DNA from: Lachnospiraceae bacterium Zagget2
GTDB taxonomy: Bacteria; Bacillota; Clostridia; Lachnospirales; Lachnospiraceae
Reading direction: 5' to 3'
DNA length: 51,194 nt
NCBI GenBank assembly: GCA_001941045.1
Contig: MSHD01000042.1
Span: 18,736-69,929 of the forward strand
Shown: positions 33,409 through 41,611 of the stretch, one piece after another
How positions within the stretch are numbered: the first letter of the stretch is position 1
Layout: every line of letters starts with the position of its first letter
Notes under the pieces: generated by a model
What the model was told of the DNA's origin: nothing
What the model saw: only the letters and a program-made list of their open reading frames with translations
Databases searched by the model: none
Position numbers and translations under genes: made by a program

Positions 33409-34282
33409 TGATCTTTCTTACGAGGATTACCTCAGTGTACTGGCACAGTCCATGGAAATCCGGGATGGCAGGCCGTCCTTTTCGGTGACCAGCCGTCTGG
33501 AGGCATTAAAGAAAAGCCTGGATGAAAAGGAGACGCTGGAGATCAAAAGCAGTGTGGGGGCCGCAGATAATGCAGATTCCGTTACCGTGTGCGTCGAGCT
33601 TACGATTTTTGACGGAGAGCATGAGCCGGTCAGGAGCGTGGAGGCGTGTTCACGCGCTTTCATGGACGTCAATACGGGTTCCTATTATGATTCGAGAAAC
33701 TATGCCTATAAAAACGCTTATTTTGGGGCGCTGGAGATTGCAGTCTCCCTTCTCGGATTTTCCAGTGAGCTGATTCTGCAGGAAATTCTGACGGGTGGCA
33801 TGCTCTCAGGGAAAGAACTGGATGACAGGGTTCGCTCCGCAGGGATTCCGATGGAAAGCGCGGAACTGATCACCGGGGAAACCCGCCTTGCGGTGAAGGA
33901 AAAGATGGTGAAGGAAATGGAACCGCAGGAAACTGAGAAGCCGACAGATACAGCAACAGTCTCACCGGAGCCGTTGAAGGCGGTGTTGGCGGAAGAAGAG
34001 CCGAAGACGGTTTTGCCAGAAGAATCCAAAGAGGCCTCGATGGAGGAAACGAAAGAACCGTCCGCTGACCGGTCGTTAGAGGAAGAGTATGAAAATGCCC
34101 TGGAATACCGGTTGAGCGCAACGACCTGCAGGGGGAAGTCCCTGCGGGAGCTTCTAAGTGAGAACGGGGAAAACGGACTTATTTCCATCTGTCGGTTCAT
34201 GCTGGAGCGTTATGGCAGGTCCGACCCAGGCTATGAAGCCTATCAAACGGTGTTGAAGAAGCTCGAAAAGAAAGCCGGCTAG
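33392..34282 (+). CDS. Unknown ICE protein, possibly DNA-annealing or DNA-binding
   Basis: I chose the ATG at 33392, preceded by GGGGAGGTGACATAT. The 296-residue protein has an N-terminal domain of about 165 residues (DGRPSFSVTSRLEALKKSL; AFMDVNTGSYYDSRNYAYKNAYFGALEIAVSLLG). An acidic low-complexity linker rich in Glu, Pro and Lys follows (about 180-235), then a helical C-terminal domain (ENALEYRLSATTCRGKSLREL). The Ala/Tyr-rich middle recalls annealing proteins in shape only. It lies 14 bp before the primase-like gene. The function is not established. Confidence 0.6.
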   Translation: MKRLLDDLSYEDYLSVLAQSMEIRDGRPSFSVTSRLEALKKSLDEKETLEIKSSVGAADNADSVTVCVELTIFDGEHEPVRSVEACSRAFMDVNTGSYYDSRNYAYKNAYFGALEIAVSLLGFSSELILQEILTGGMLSGKELDDRVRSAGIPMESAELITGETRLAVKEKMVKEMEPQETEKPTDTATVSPEPLKAVLAEEEPKTVLPEESKEASMEETKEPSADRSLEEEYENALEYRLSATTCRGKSLRELLSENGENGLISICRFMLERYGRSDPGYEAYQTVLKKLEKKAG

Positions 34283-34296
34283 GAGGAAGGAGGCAT

Positions 34297-35469
34297 ATGG
34301 CGAAAGAGTTCACCTTTGATGTGGCGTTTGTGCTGGACTACCTTGGTGTGGCACACCCGGGCCGGGGCTTTGGCGATGCAGCCTACATTGACTGTCCGGT
34401 TTGCCATGGAAAGCGGAAGATGCAGGTGGTCTACAGCAAGAACCTGGTGCGCTGCAACAAATGCGGCGCGGGCGGCGGAATGCTCGCGCTCGCAAAAGAA
34501 ATGCTGGGCGTGGAAAGCCGCAGCGAAGCTGCCCGTATCCTGGGTGCTGCGCAGGGGAGTACTTCTTTTCGCTGTGTGCCGCAGCCATCGGAGGATCCCC
34601 GGAAGTATCAGGGCTGGGAGGCACAGTATAAGGCAAAGACGCTCAGTGTGGAAGTGCGGGATCATACATATACCCATTACCTTCATTACCTGACGCTTTC
34701 CGACGACCATTTCCAGCAGCTTACGAAAGTGCGGGGGCTTACGCCTCCGCAGATCGAAGCGTTCGGATTCAAAAGCGTGCCGATGATGGGAAAGCGGACA
34801 ATACCGGAAGCCCTGCAGGATGAGGGTTGCCGGCTTCTGGGCGTCCCGCTCTTTTATCAGAAGGATGGCTGTGTACTGGCGAACCTGGGACAGGGGAAAG
34901 GCTTTTATATCCCTGTGCGGGATCTGGGTGGCCGTATCCTCGGTCTTCAGATCCGGCTCGACGAAGGGAAGACGCGGTATATCTGGGTGACTTCCTGGAG
35001 CGATCGCTACCTTATGAAAGCGGGGAGCAATCTCGCCGGTATCCCCAAATTCCATCATGTGGGCTTTGCAGAGGCGCGGAAGGCGGGAACGGTTCCGGTT
35101 TTCGGGCTTACGGAAGGGCCTCTTAAGGCGGACATCTGTACGTCCTTGGGCTATCCGTATCCGATGATCGCCCTGTGCGGGCTCAGCAACCAGCTCGGTC
35201 TGTATGAAGAGCTGAAGCGGCTGCGGGATGAGTATGGCTTAAAGACGGTGCAGGATTTCACCGACATGGACAAATTCGCCTTGCCGCGGCCGGGTGAGAA
35301 GAACTATGTAAAAGAGCATTGTGATACGATCTGCAGGAAAATCAGGGAGCTTGGCCTTCGCATAGAGCGGTATTCGTGGGATCAAAGGTATAAGGGATTC
35401 GATGATTTCCTCCTTGCGTTAAAGCGGGGAAACGCGGATGAAAAAAGCCTGCAAGTGTGGCAGCGGTGA
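34297..35469 (+). CDS. Primase-like protein with CHC2 zinc finger and TOPRIM-like domain
   Basis: This protein probably makes primers for replication of the element. The ATG at 34297 follows AGGAGGAAGGAGGCAT. An N-terminal zinc ribbon has Cys33 and Cys36, then Cys53 and Cys56, followed by GAGGGMLALA, as in DnaG-type CHC2 fingers; here all four ligands are Cys. A TOPRIM-like segment includes Glu273 in GLTEGPLKAD and Asp323/Asp325 in FTDMDK. The 390-residue length is short for a full primase and no DnaB-binding domain is seen. It is followed by leader copy 5 and an SSB gene, a coherent replication set. Confidence 0.8.
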   Translation: MAKEFTFDVAFVLDYLGVAHPGRGFGDAAYIDCPVCHGKRKMQVVYSKNLVRCNKCGAGGGMLALAKEMLGVESRSEAARILGAAQGSTSFRCVPQPSEDPRKYQGWEAQYKAKTLSVEVRDHTYTHYLHYLTLSDDHFQQLTKVRGLTPPQIEAFGFKSVPMMGKRTIPEALQDEGCRLLGVPLFYQKDGCVLANLGQGKGFYIPVRDLGGRILGLQIRLDEGKTRYIWVTSWSDRYLMKAGSNLAGIPKFHHVGFAEARKAGTVPVFGLTEGPLKADICTSLGYPYPMIALCGLSNQLGLYEELKRLRDEYGLKTVQDFTDMDKFALPRPGEKNYVKEHCDTICRKIRELGLRIERYSWDQRYKGFDDFLLALKRGNADEKSLQVWQR

Positions 35470-35485
35470 CGGCTTTTTCCGTTGT

Positions 35486-35596
35486 TTGACTTGGTAAGGC
35501 AGCCGCTTTATCATGAAAGCATAGACTTTGGATCATGTAGAGCAAGCGAAATCAAGGAAGACCTGTGAAGCCTTATGGCGGCATGGGTCTTTTTTG
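35486..35596 (+). ncRNA. Leader element copy 5: promoter, GCGAAATC box and terminator
   Basis: A promoter TTGACT (35486) - 17 bp - TATCAT (35509) predicts a start near ATAGAC (35521). GCGAAATC is at 35546-35553, followed by AAGGAAGACC. The terminator stem AAGACC with GGTCTT (35558-35591) has an inner GCC/GGC stem and six Ts. Unlike the other four copies, I do not see a clean partner for AGACTT after the terminator. It precedes the SSB-like gene at 35659. Confidence 0.65.
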
Positions 35597-35658
35597 CGTG
35601 GCCCATGAGCCGGAGTAAATAAAAAAATGCCTTGCCAGGCATGGAAAGAGAGGAAACT

Positions 35659-36183
35659 ATGGCAGAGAGAAGTTACACAACTTTCATGGAGAAGAACGTG
35701 GAAGGCAAAAACGGAGAGGTGAAGATCGTCTATATGGAGGGCTTCATCCGGACACTGAAGGACGGGAGTATCCTGAATGTGAAGAATGTCACACGTCAGG
35801 ACGGCACAGAGCTTCTGGTGGCGACGCTCAACATGTCCGTTGTACTCGGAGATAAGAGGGCGGAACGGATGCTGGGCTATATCAACCAGGAATACGGCTC
35901 CTATTTTGTGCGGGTGAGCCTGTTCGGCATGGCGGCAGAACGTATTAAGAAGTATGATCCGGAGAAGAACCAGATCATGGGTTTCTTCGGCGAACTGAAG
36001 GTGAATACCTACGAATCAGCTACCGGCCCGAAAAAATCACTGGAGCTAGCAGCAACTGATTTCAAGGTAATCAAAAAGAAAACAGGGAACGAGAAGGGCG
36101 GTTCTGCATCGGAGGCAGTGCAGCCATCCGGAGGAGGAAAGTATATGCCGATGGATCTGGATCTTCCGTTCGCAGTTGACTGA
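35659..36183 (+). CDS. Single-stranded DNA-binding-like (OB-fold) protein
   Basis: I chose the ATG at 35659, preceded by AGAGAGGAAACT; an in-frame ATG at 35632 lacks a site. The 174-residue protein has a beta-rich core consistent with an OB fold (VEGKNGEVKIVYMEGFIRTL; SYFVRVSLFGMAAERIKKY; IMGFFGELKVNTYES). A Gly-rich linker (about 145-165) and the tail PMDLDLPFAVD follow. The tail matches the acidic DLPF tip by which SSB recruits partners. The fit is by architecture rather than a signature motif. It would protect single strands made by the exonuclease and helicase of the element. Confidence 0.72.
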   Translation: MAERSYTTFMEKNVEGKNGEVKIVYMEGFIRTLKDGSILNVKNVTRQDGTELLVATLNMSVVLGDKRAERMLGYINQEYGSYFVRVSLFGMAAERIKKYDPEKNQIMGFFGELKVNTYESATGPKKSLELAATDFKVIKKKTGNEKGGSASEAVQPSGGGKYMPMDLDLPFAVD

Positions 36184-36189
36184 GAAAAA

Positions 36190-36217
36190 GGGCAGGGCAT
36201 GAAACATGTTCCTGCCC
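36190..36217 (+). terminator. Hairpin after the SSB-like gene
   Basis: GGGCAGG pairs with CCTGCCC around an inner CATG-AAA-CATG. It is followed by CTTCTTAT, not a clean T run, so it may be a weak terminator or an RNA-stability hairpin. It lies six bases after the stop codon. Confidence 0.5.
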
Positions 36218-36235
36218 CTTCTTATGGAGGAAAGG

Positions 36236-36477
36236 ATGGGCTGGTATAGAGAAAATTTTAGAAGCATCAATGAGGCGCTCCTCAATATTCCCTGGCATCT
36301 TACACGGATGGCGGAAAATATGAAGGCGCCGTTTTGCTGGAAAACCTGATCGAAATCCCGGAATAGGAAGAACCGCGGGAGATTGTAAAGGAGCTCCGGC
36401 GCGACGGGATGGATGCCGGGCTTGATGCGGAAGGAAGAATCAAGATTATATATCGGAAAGGGACGAAAGAATGGTAA
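36236..36477 (+). pseudogene. Small broken gene with frameshift and in-frame TAG
   Basis: An ATG at 36236 with TGGAGGAAAGG before it opens a 37-codon frame (MGWYRENFRSINEALLNIPW) that ends at 36349. In a second frame, coding-like sequence runs QYSLASYTDGGKYEGAVLLE from about 36283. It meets TAG at 36364-36366 and continues as EEPREIVKELRRDGMDAGLD, then EGRIKIIYRKGTKEW, up to a TAA at 36475-36477. That stop overlaps the start of the AAA gene. The two halves look like one ancestral protein of about 75 residues broken by a frameshift and a nonsense codon. The function is unknown. Confidence 0.5.
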
Positions 36478-38387
36478 AAGCTATTTTCAGTAATTTTTTC
36501 AGCGGCAAGGTGGATGTGTTCCCGCCGTTTAAAAATGAAATAGAAATGAACACCGTTGCAAAGAAGTATGGCGCGGCGACGCTCAGTAAATATGCTGCGA
36601 GGGCGTATAAATGCAAGCCTTCCTATGGAAAGATCATTCCGGGGGCGGTGAATGCGATCATCACATATAGCCGGATGCTCCTCGAATTGGCTGATGAGCG
36701 GACGCACGGGTACGCGGTGCTGGGAATCACCCCGGAAGGGGACTATCTCGGCGAATATCCGGAAGAAAGCGGCCTTGTCACTCTGTGTGTGGCGAGCCGG
36801 AATCCGTCCGGCGCGTTTTCCTTCCGTGCAACTGCGCTGTTGCCGACTTCCAGTGCGAAGTCCGGTGCGACTTATGAGCTGGATGATGACAAGGAGCACG
36901 GGGAAGCATTGATTTTCACGATCCTGCCGGCATTTATGAAGGACAGCGAGTTTCGCGAGACGTTTTTAAAATTCCATGGCATGTACAGTGAGTGGGAACG
37001 GACGAAAAATGTGGAGGACAGGCATGAGATGATTAAGTGTATGGCGCTCCTGTGCGACAACATGTACCGCCGGACGACGTATCCAAAGGAATGCGAGCTG
37101 ATTGAGGCGGGAGGCGGACTGCCTGTCCAGGCGATGTACAATGCCCCAACCCAGACGCTTCTGGATGAGGATTTCACATCCGGCAGGTATACGGTGGAAA
37201 AGAACCTGGCGAAGACGCCGTTCCGGTTTTTTGGAGCGCGCACCAGAGCCGCGCGTAAATCCCGCACTTCCGAGACGAAGCTTTTCCTGCGTAAAAAGTG
37301 GAAGATGTCCGAGCTCGAAAGGAAGTTTCAGCGTAATCCGGAGCGCAGCCTGAGTGAAAAGGAGGCCCATATGCTGGAGGATACGAAAGCCCGCCTTGGA
37401 GACTGGTATATTGTCCCACAGCAGCTTATAAAAGCGGCGATGGCGGCGAAGGAAACCTATGGCAAGACGATCCAGTTCTCCAATTTTTATTTTTACGGGG
37501 AAGCGGGAGGAGGAAAATCCTCCGCGGCCATGGCGCTTGCGGTGGCGCTCGGGATTCCTTACACGCACCTGACCTTTTCGGCGAACACAGAGATCATGGA
37601 CGTATTGCAGAGCATCTCGCCGGAGACGGTGGATGAAGAAGGCGAAACCATAAAGATGCAGGAAATCCTTAAGAAGTATCCGGATTCCATGAGCATTGCC
37701 ATGGACCCGGCAAAGGCATATCTGGATGTGACAGGAATAACGAAGGCGGACGCACTTCCGGAAGAAGTCCATGCGGCAATCTATCAGGATATCGCGGAGC
37801 AGATGGACAGGAAAGGGCAGCGATTCCGTTATGTGGACTCACCACTTGCACAGGCCTTCCGTTATGGATATCTGTGTGAACTGCAGGAGCCGAATATCGT
37901 GACGAACCCGGGTGTCCTGGTGGGCATCAACGCGCTTCTGGACCGGACGGCAACTATGGTGTGCGCTAATGGAGAGATTGTCCGCAGGCATCCGGATTTT
38001 ATTGCGGTGGATACGACGAACCGTTCGTATGCGGCCTGCCGTGACGTCAATGCTTCCCATCTCAGCCGGTTTCACATGGCGCTGCGCTTTGATAAACCCG
38101 GGAACGAGGAGCTGATGGAACGGATCAGGGCAAATACCGGTTTCTCGGACGAATCTGTCCTGCTAAAAATGCTCGACGTGATGAACTCCATGTGCGACGT
38201 ACTGCGCAGCAGCGGGGAAGAAAACTATTCCTGCGGCACCAGAGAAATATGTAACTGGGTCACCTGGTATCAGATTCTGGGCGACCCTGTGGACAGCGCG
38301 ATGGATACGATTGTGCCGCTGGCTACGCAGAATGAGGAACTGATCGACCAGCTGAAGACCTGTGTGCTCACGGAATTTTCAGCATGA
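36471..38387 (+). CDS. MoxR/CbbQ-like AAA ATPase
   Basis: The ATG at 36471 follows AAAGGGACGAAAGA. The 638-residue protein has an N-terminal region of about 320 residues of unknown type and a C-terminal AAA domain. Walker A is YGEAGGGKSSAAM (343-350), and a FRYVDSPLAQAFRYG stretch is followed by Walker-B-like YLCELQEPNIV. The substrate-ring segment RRHPDFIAVDTTNR resembles MoxR/CbbQ proteins (RxxpdFrviaTxN). It is followed ten bp later by a VWA gene, the usual MoxR partner. Such pairs remodel or insert metal into other proteins; here the client is unknown. Large N-terminal extensions are unusual for MoxR. Confidence 0.8.
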   Translation: MVKAIFSNFFSGKVDVFPPFKNEIEMNTVAKKYGAATLSKYAARAYKCKPSYGKIIPGAVNAIITYSRMLLELADERTHGYAVLGITPEGDYLGEYPEESGLVTLCVASRNPSGAFSFRATALLPTSSAKSGATYELDDDKEHGEALIFTILPAFMKDSEFRETFLKFHGMYSEWERTKNVEDRHEMIKCMALLCDNMYRRTTYPKECELIEAGGGLPVQAMYNAPTQTLLDEDFTSGRYTVEKNLAKTPFRFFGARTRAARKSRTSETKLFLRKKWKMSELERKFQRNPERSLSEKEAHMLEDTKARLGDWYIVPQQLIKAAMAAKETYGKTIQFSNFYFYGEAGGGKSSAAMALAVALGIPYTHLTFSANTEIMDVLQSISPETVDEEGETIKMQEILKKYPDSMSIAMDPAKAYLDVTGITKADALPEEVHAAIYQDIAEQMDRKGQRFRYVDSPLAQAFRYGYLCELQEPNIVTNPGVLVGINALLDRTATMVCANGEIVRRHPDFIAVDTTNRSYAACRDVNASHLSRFHMALRFDKPGNEELMERIRANTGFSDESVLLKMLDVMNSMCDVLRSSGEENYSCGTREICNWVTWYQILGDPVDSAMDTIVPLATQNEELIDQLKTCVLTEFSA

Positions 38388-38396
38388 GGAGGGGAA

Positions 38397-40625
38397 ATGG
38401 ATATTTTAAAAGACCTTGAGAGGAAAATAGCCAGGAATGTAAGAGGTATGGATGCAGGAACCTTGTTCCGGCACCCGGTATTCCGAAAATATGTGGATGA
38501 CACCGTGACCGGAATCCTGAATGTCTGCTACCGAAAATGCGGAAGGAAAAACCCGCCGCAGATCAGCATCAGGCTGCTGCATGACGGGAAAAGCGAAGTG
38601 ACGGCGATGACTGACTCTAGTACCGAGATTATCCTGAATACGGCAAATACCATTATCCAGAACGGGAAGACCCTGCAGATCCAGTTTCAGTGTGCGCTTG
38701 GCTGTGTGGCTCATGAGATTTCACATATTTTGTTCTTGGATGGGCCAGGCTGGGTACAGTTCCTGACGCAGATGAGGAATACCGGCGATATTCCGGAGAT
38801 GAGCTTTGCAGATTCGACGCTTCGGGCTGCTTACGAAGAAATGAAAGAAAACCTTCGGGGTAAGGAGGAGGCGCGGGTGCTACTGGCTCCGCAGGCAAAA
38901 TGGCTTGGCAATGCCCTGAACGATGCAGTCGATGAATATCTGCTCTGCCGCCTGATATCGGGATACTATAAAAAGTGCCTGTATATGGTGAGAAGCGTGA
39001 TTTTCTCCGAAGCGGTATCGCTTGAGGAATCGGAAGCAGACTTAAAGGGCCTGTCACCATCCGGGAAAGCGATGGGCTTTGTCGTCCTTCTTATGAATCA
39101 GGTACTCTTGTATGCGAAACACGGGAAAATGAAGCTGGGTAGTTATGATGGCGTTCTTTTGCCGGATTTGTCGCTGATTCAGGATATGATTGACCGATGC
39201 CGTTACAGTAATGAGACAGTGGAGCTGCAGAAATGCGTGGTCAGTATTCTGACCGTTCTCTGGAAATATAACCGCGAAGTGTTGAAGGAGTATGAAAAGA
39301 GCACGGAAACGGAGGATGGAGAAGAAGATAAAAGCGTAGAAAGCTCCGAAGAAGAAAAACCTGCAGGCAGGGATGCGGACAGGAAAACAGAAGAGAAAGA
39401 ATCGGACACAAAGCCAGAGGATGGGAAAGAGAAAGAAACGAAATCGTCGCTGGAGGATCTTGTAAAGAGAATGGCGGAATCCTGCGGTGCGGACGAGTAC
39501 ATGCCGGATGACTCCTGCGGTGAACTGGCGCGGGAAGAACCTGTGGATGGAATCTCTTCTGGTGCAGAACTACCAGGGGAGGAAGCCATCGCCGCCGCCC
39601 GTGATGGAGAAATTCTGATGCCAGAGGAGTCGATGGACAGCAATGAGGAGAGCGGCGAATCCGGACGCGATCCGGAACTGGAGCGCCTGATAAAGGGCGC
39701 TGCAAGGGAACTGGCGGTTGCCGATACGGAAAGGGGGCGCGCTTCCAGGCTTGCGATGGATGCGTGTATCTTTAAGGAACGGCTGGATGCGGAACATGAT
39801 TTTCACAGGGACATCAACCTGAAGGTGATCCGCGCCGCCGCGGCGACTGCCAGAAACCGCGACGCTTACGAAAGGCTGTACAGGGAAGTCGGTCCGGTTG
39901 CAAAGGCCTGCTCGCGGAGGCTCAGTCATGAGATCCGGGAAAGGAAGGAGACAGAGAGGCGGAAAGGACTATATTATGGAAGGCTTGATCGCGGAAGCCT
40001 GCTGCGGGAGGATGGAAAGAATTTTTACCGGAACTCCACCCCGTTCGACAGGATTGACCTCTGCGTATGCCTGCTGCTCGATGAGTCGGGTTCGATGGAA
40101 AGTTTTGGCAGGATACCGGCGATGAAAAAGATGGCGGTGGTTGTCGACGCTTTTGCCAGAGAACTTGCGATTCCCTGCCTGATTGCAGGGCATTCCACGG
40201 ATAACGCCCTGCAGATGGAGATCTATGATTACCGGGAGTTTGAATCCCTGTCAAAGCAGGATTCTTTCCAGATTATGAAGACGCAGGCCAGAAACCAGAA
40301 CAGGGACGGCCTTGCGATTGAATACTGCGTGCACCGCCTGCAGGAGAGGACGGAAAGAAACCGTCTGCTGATCGTTGTCAGTGATGGGGAACCTTTCGAT
40401 CCATGTGGCAGATATCCCTATACGGGAGAGGCGGCTGTAGCCGATATGAAGCGTGTGATAAAAAAGGCGCGCGTATCCGGTATCCGTGTGGTTGGCGCTG
40501 CGATCGGAAGCGATCGGGAGCGCATCCGGGAAATCTATGGGAAACAGTACTTTCTGAACATCGATGATTTGGACACGATGCCGGGGGCGATCGTGTCCCT
40601 GATTAAAAATTATATTGTGGTGTAA
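38397..40625 (+). CDS. VWA-domain protein with HExxH motif (CobT-like)
   Basis: The ATG at 38397 follows GAGGAGGGGAA. The 742-residue protein begins with a metallopeptidase-like region holding HEISH (106-110) in CVAHEISHILFLDG. A very acidic low-complexity linker follows at about 300-440. The C-terminal VWA domain has the MIDAS motif DESGS at 562-566 (LLLDESGSMESF) and VVSDGEPFDP near residue 660. It matches CobT/VWA partners of AAA ATPases and lies directly after one. The acidic linker resembles that of CobT and midasin-type proteins. The HExxH motif suggests zinc binding or proteolysis, not proven here. Confidence 0.8.
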   Translation: MDILKDLERKIARNVRGMDAGTLFRHPVFRKYVDDTVTGILNVCYRKCGRKNPPQISIRLLHDGKSEVTAMTDSSTEIILNTANTIIQNGKTLQIQFQCALGCVAHEISHILFLDGPGWVQFLTQMRNTGDIPEMSFADSTLRAAYEEMKENLRGKEEARVLLAPQAKWLGNALNDAVDEYLLCRLISGYYKKCLYMVRSVIFSEAVSLEESEADLKGLSPSGKAMGFVVLLMNQVLLYAKHGKMKLGSYDGVLLPDLSLIQDMIDRCRYSNETVELQKCVVSILTVLWKYNREVLKEYEKSTETEDGEEDKSVESSEEEKPAGRDADRKTEEKESDTKPEDGKEKETKSSLEDLVKRMAESCGADEYMPDDSCGELAREEPVDGISSGAELPGEEAIAAARDGEILMPEESMDSNEESGESGRDPELERLIKGAARELAVADTERGRASRLAMDACIFKERLDAEHDFHRDINLKVIRAAAATARNRDAYERLYREVGPVAKACSRRLSHEIRERKETERRKGLYYGRLDRGSLLREDGKNFYRNSTPFDRIDLCVCLLLDESGSMESFGRIPAMKKMAVVVDAFARELAIPCLIAGHSTDNALQMEIYDYREFESLSKQDSFQIMKTQARNQNRDGLAIEYCVHRLQERTERNRLLIVVSDGEPFDPCGRYPYTGEAAVADMKRVIKKARVSGIRVVGAAIGSDRERIREIYGKQYFLNIDDLDTMPGAIVSLIKNYIVV

Positions 40626-40637
40626 AGGAGAAGAAAG

Positions 40638-40931
40638 ATGATTTACAGAGTGATAATTTTGGAAACCGTAACTGTTGTGGCGCTTTGCCTTTCTGCTATT
40701 TTTATGGACTGGGCAATGCGGATGAAAAATAAAAAAAGCAGGAAACGGAAAGGGCTTCCGACAGTAGAGAGCAAGCAGTATGCGTCGGTATATACCAGGC
40801 TGTATATACGGCTTTTGACACTTCGCCTTGCAGCATGTGAGAAGCTGGCCAGCGCCATGGGAGGCCTGGCAATCCGTTATTCCTGTGATGTGATCGCGGC
40901 GAGAAAAAGATTGATGGAATCGGAGCTGTAA
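40638..40931 (+). CDS. Small membrane protein
   Basis: The ATG at 40638 follows GTAAAGGAGAAGAAAG, 12 bp after the VWA stop. The 97 residues have one membrane segment at about 5-24 (ILETVTVVALCLSAIFMDWA), a basic stretch (KNKKSRKRKG) and a helical C-terminus. It looks co-transcribed with the AAA and VWA genes, and its transcript ends at the strong terminator just after it. I recognise no family. Confidence 0.55.
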   Translation: MIYRVIILETVTVVALCLSAIFMDWAMRMKNKKSRKRKGLPTVESKQYASVYTRLYIRLLTLRLAACEKLASAMGGLAIRYSCDVIAARKRLMESEL

Positions 40932-40935
40932 TTGT

Positions 40936-40983
40936 AAGGAAGGGCTGTTTTACAACGACGTGAGTGTAAAACAGCCCTTCCTT
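40936..40983 (+). terminator. Very strong Rho-independent terminator
   Basis: A perfect 19-bp stem, AAGGAAGGGCTGTTTTACA and its complement at 40965-40983, encloses a 10-base loop and is followed by TTTAC. It closes the long AAA-VWA transcript and separates it from the regulatory module of the element. Confidence 0.9.
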
Positions 40984-41212
40984 TTACACTAATTTTGTGT
41001 AAAACCACATGTAATTAAAACAGGATATCTTTGGTTGAAAAAATTTATTTAAAATCCTTTCCAATTACCCGAACATTTTGGATTTCCATTTGGGAGATAG
41101 AGTGAAAAGGGAATGTGACGCGCATTTTTTCACTGTTCGGGAGGAGGGGATTTTATGGGGAGGGAAAGCCTGGCCGTGATGAGTTGACGGTCCGGCATCA
41201 ATTTGACCGACT

Positions 41213-41611
41213 TTGCTGCATGGCTTGAAAGGGGAGCTTGCGAATTACATCAGGGAGATCGAGTATCGACAGAAGCATGAAATCAGTTTTTCACAACTAT
41301 CAGAGGAAGAAATGCTGCACTTGAGTGTGGAGCTGGAGTCTACGGAAGGAAAATGGTTTCAGGTTCTTGGTTATGACATTTTTGTGAGGGACATTCTGCT
41401 GGCGGAGGCTCTCGAATGTCTTAACGAGAGAAGGCTGAGCGTGACGCTCATGTCGTATTTTCTGGATATGAGCGACGCGGAGATTGGAAGGACACTGAAT
41501 GTAGTGCGCAGCACCGTTTATGAGCACAGGAAGAAATCACTGGAAATATTGAGAAAAAAGCTGAAGGAGGGCATGGATGAGCAGGGGGAAGAAAAAGCAA
41601 CAGGAGGATAA
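41213..41611 (+). CDS. Sigma-70-like regulator, N-terminus apparently frameshifted
   Basis: The 132-residue frame opens with TTG at 41213 without a good ribosome site. A sigma region 4-like HTH lies at about residues 75-120 (LNERRLSVTLMSYFLDMSDAEIGRTLNVVRSTVYEHRKKSLEIL). The N-terminal region has KGELANYIREIEYRQKHE, which resembles the start of ICE sigma-like proteins. These usually begin with a HQFD-LC segment. That segment (TVRHQFDRLC) is present at 41184-41216 but in another frame, after a possible TTG at 41184, so one or two bases seem changed near 41216. It overlaps the HTH gene. It likely controls excision or transfer genes. Confidence 0.65.
   Translation: MLHGLKGELANYIREIEYRQKHEISFSQLSEEEMLHLSVELESTEGKWFQVLGYDIFVRDILLAEALECLNERRLSVTLMSYFLDMSDAEIGRTLNVVRSTVYEHRKKSLEILRKKLKEGMDEQGEEKATGG

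Noticed and set aside
32411-34282. One 623-residue open frame
   Set aside because: It joins the tail of leader copy 4, two genes and an Arg-rich nonsense bridge. Ribosome sites at 32498 and 33392 and a shift at 33175 support two genes.
17786-35596. A known riboswitch or T-box class for the repeated leaders
   Set aside because: No T-box sequence, no purine, cobalamin, SAM or other known riboswitch core, and the downstream genes are not metabolic.
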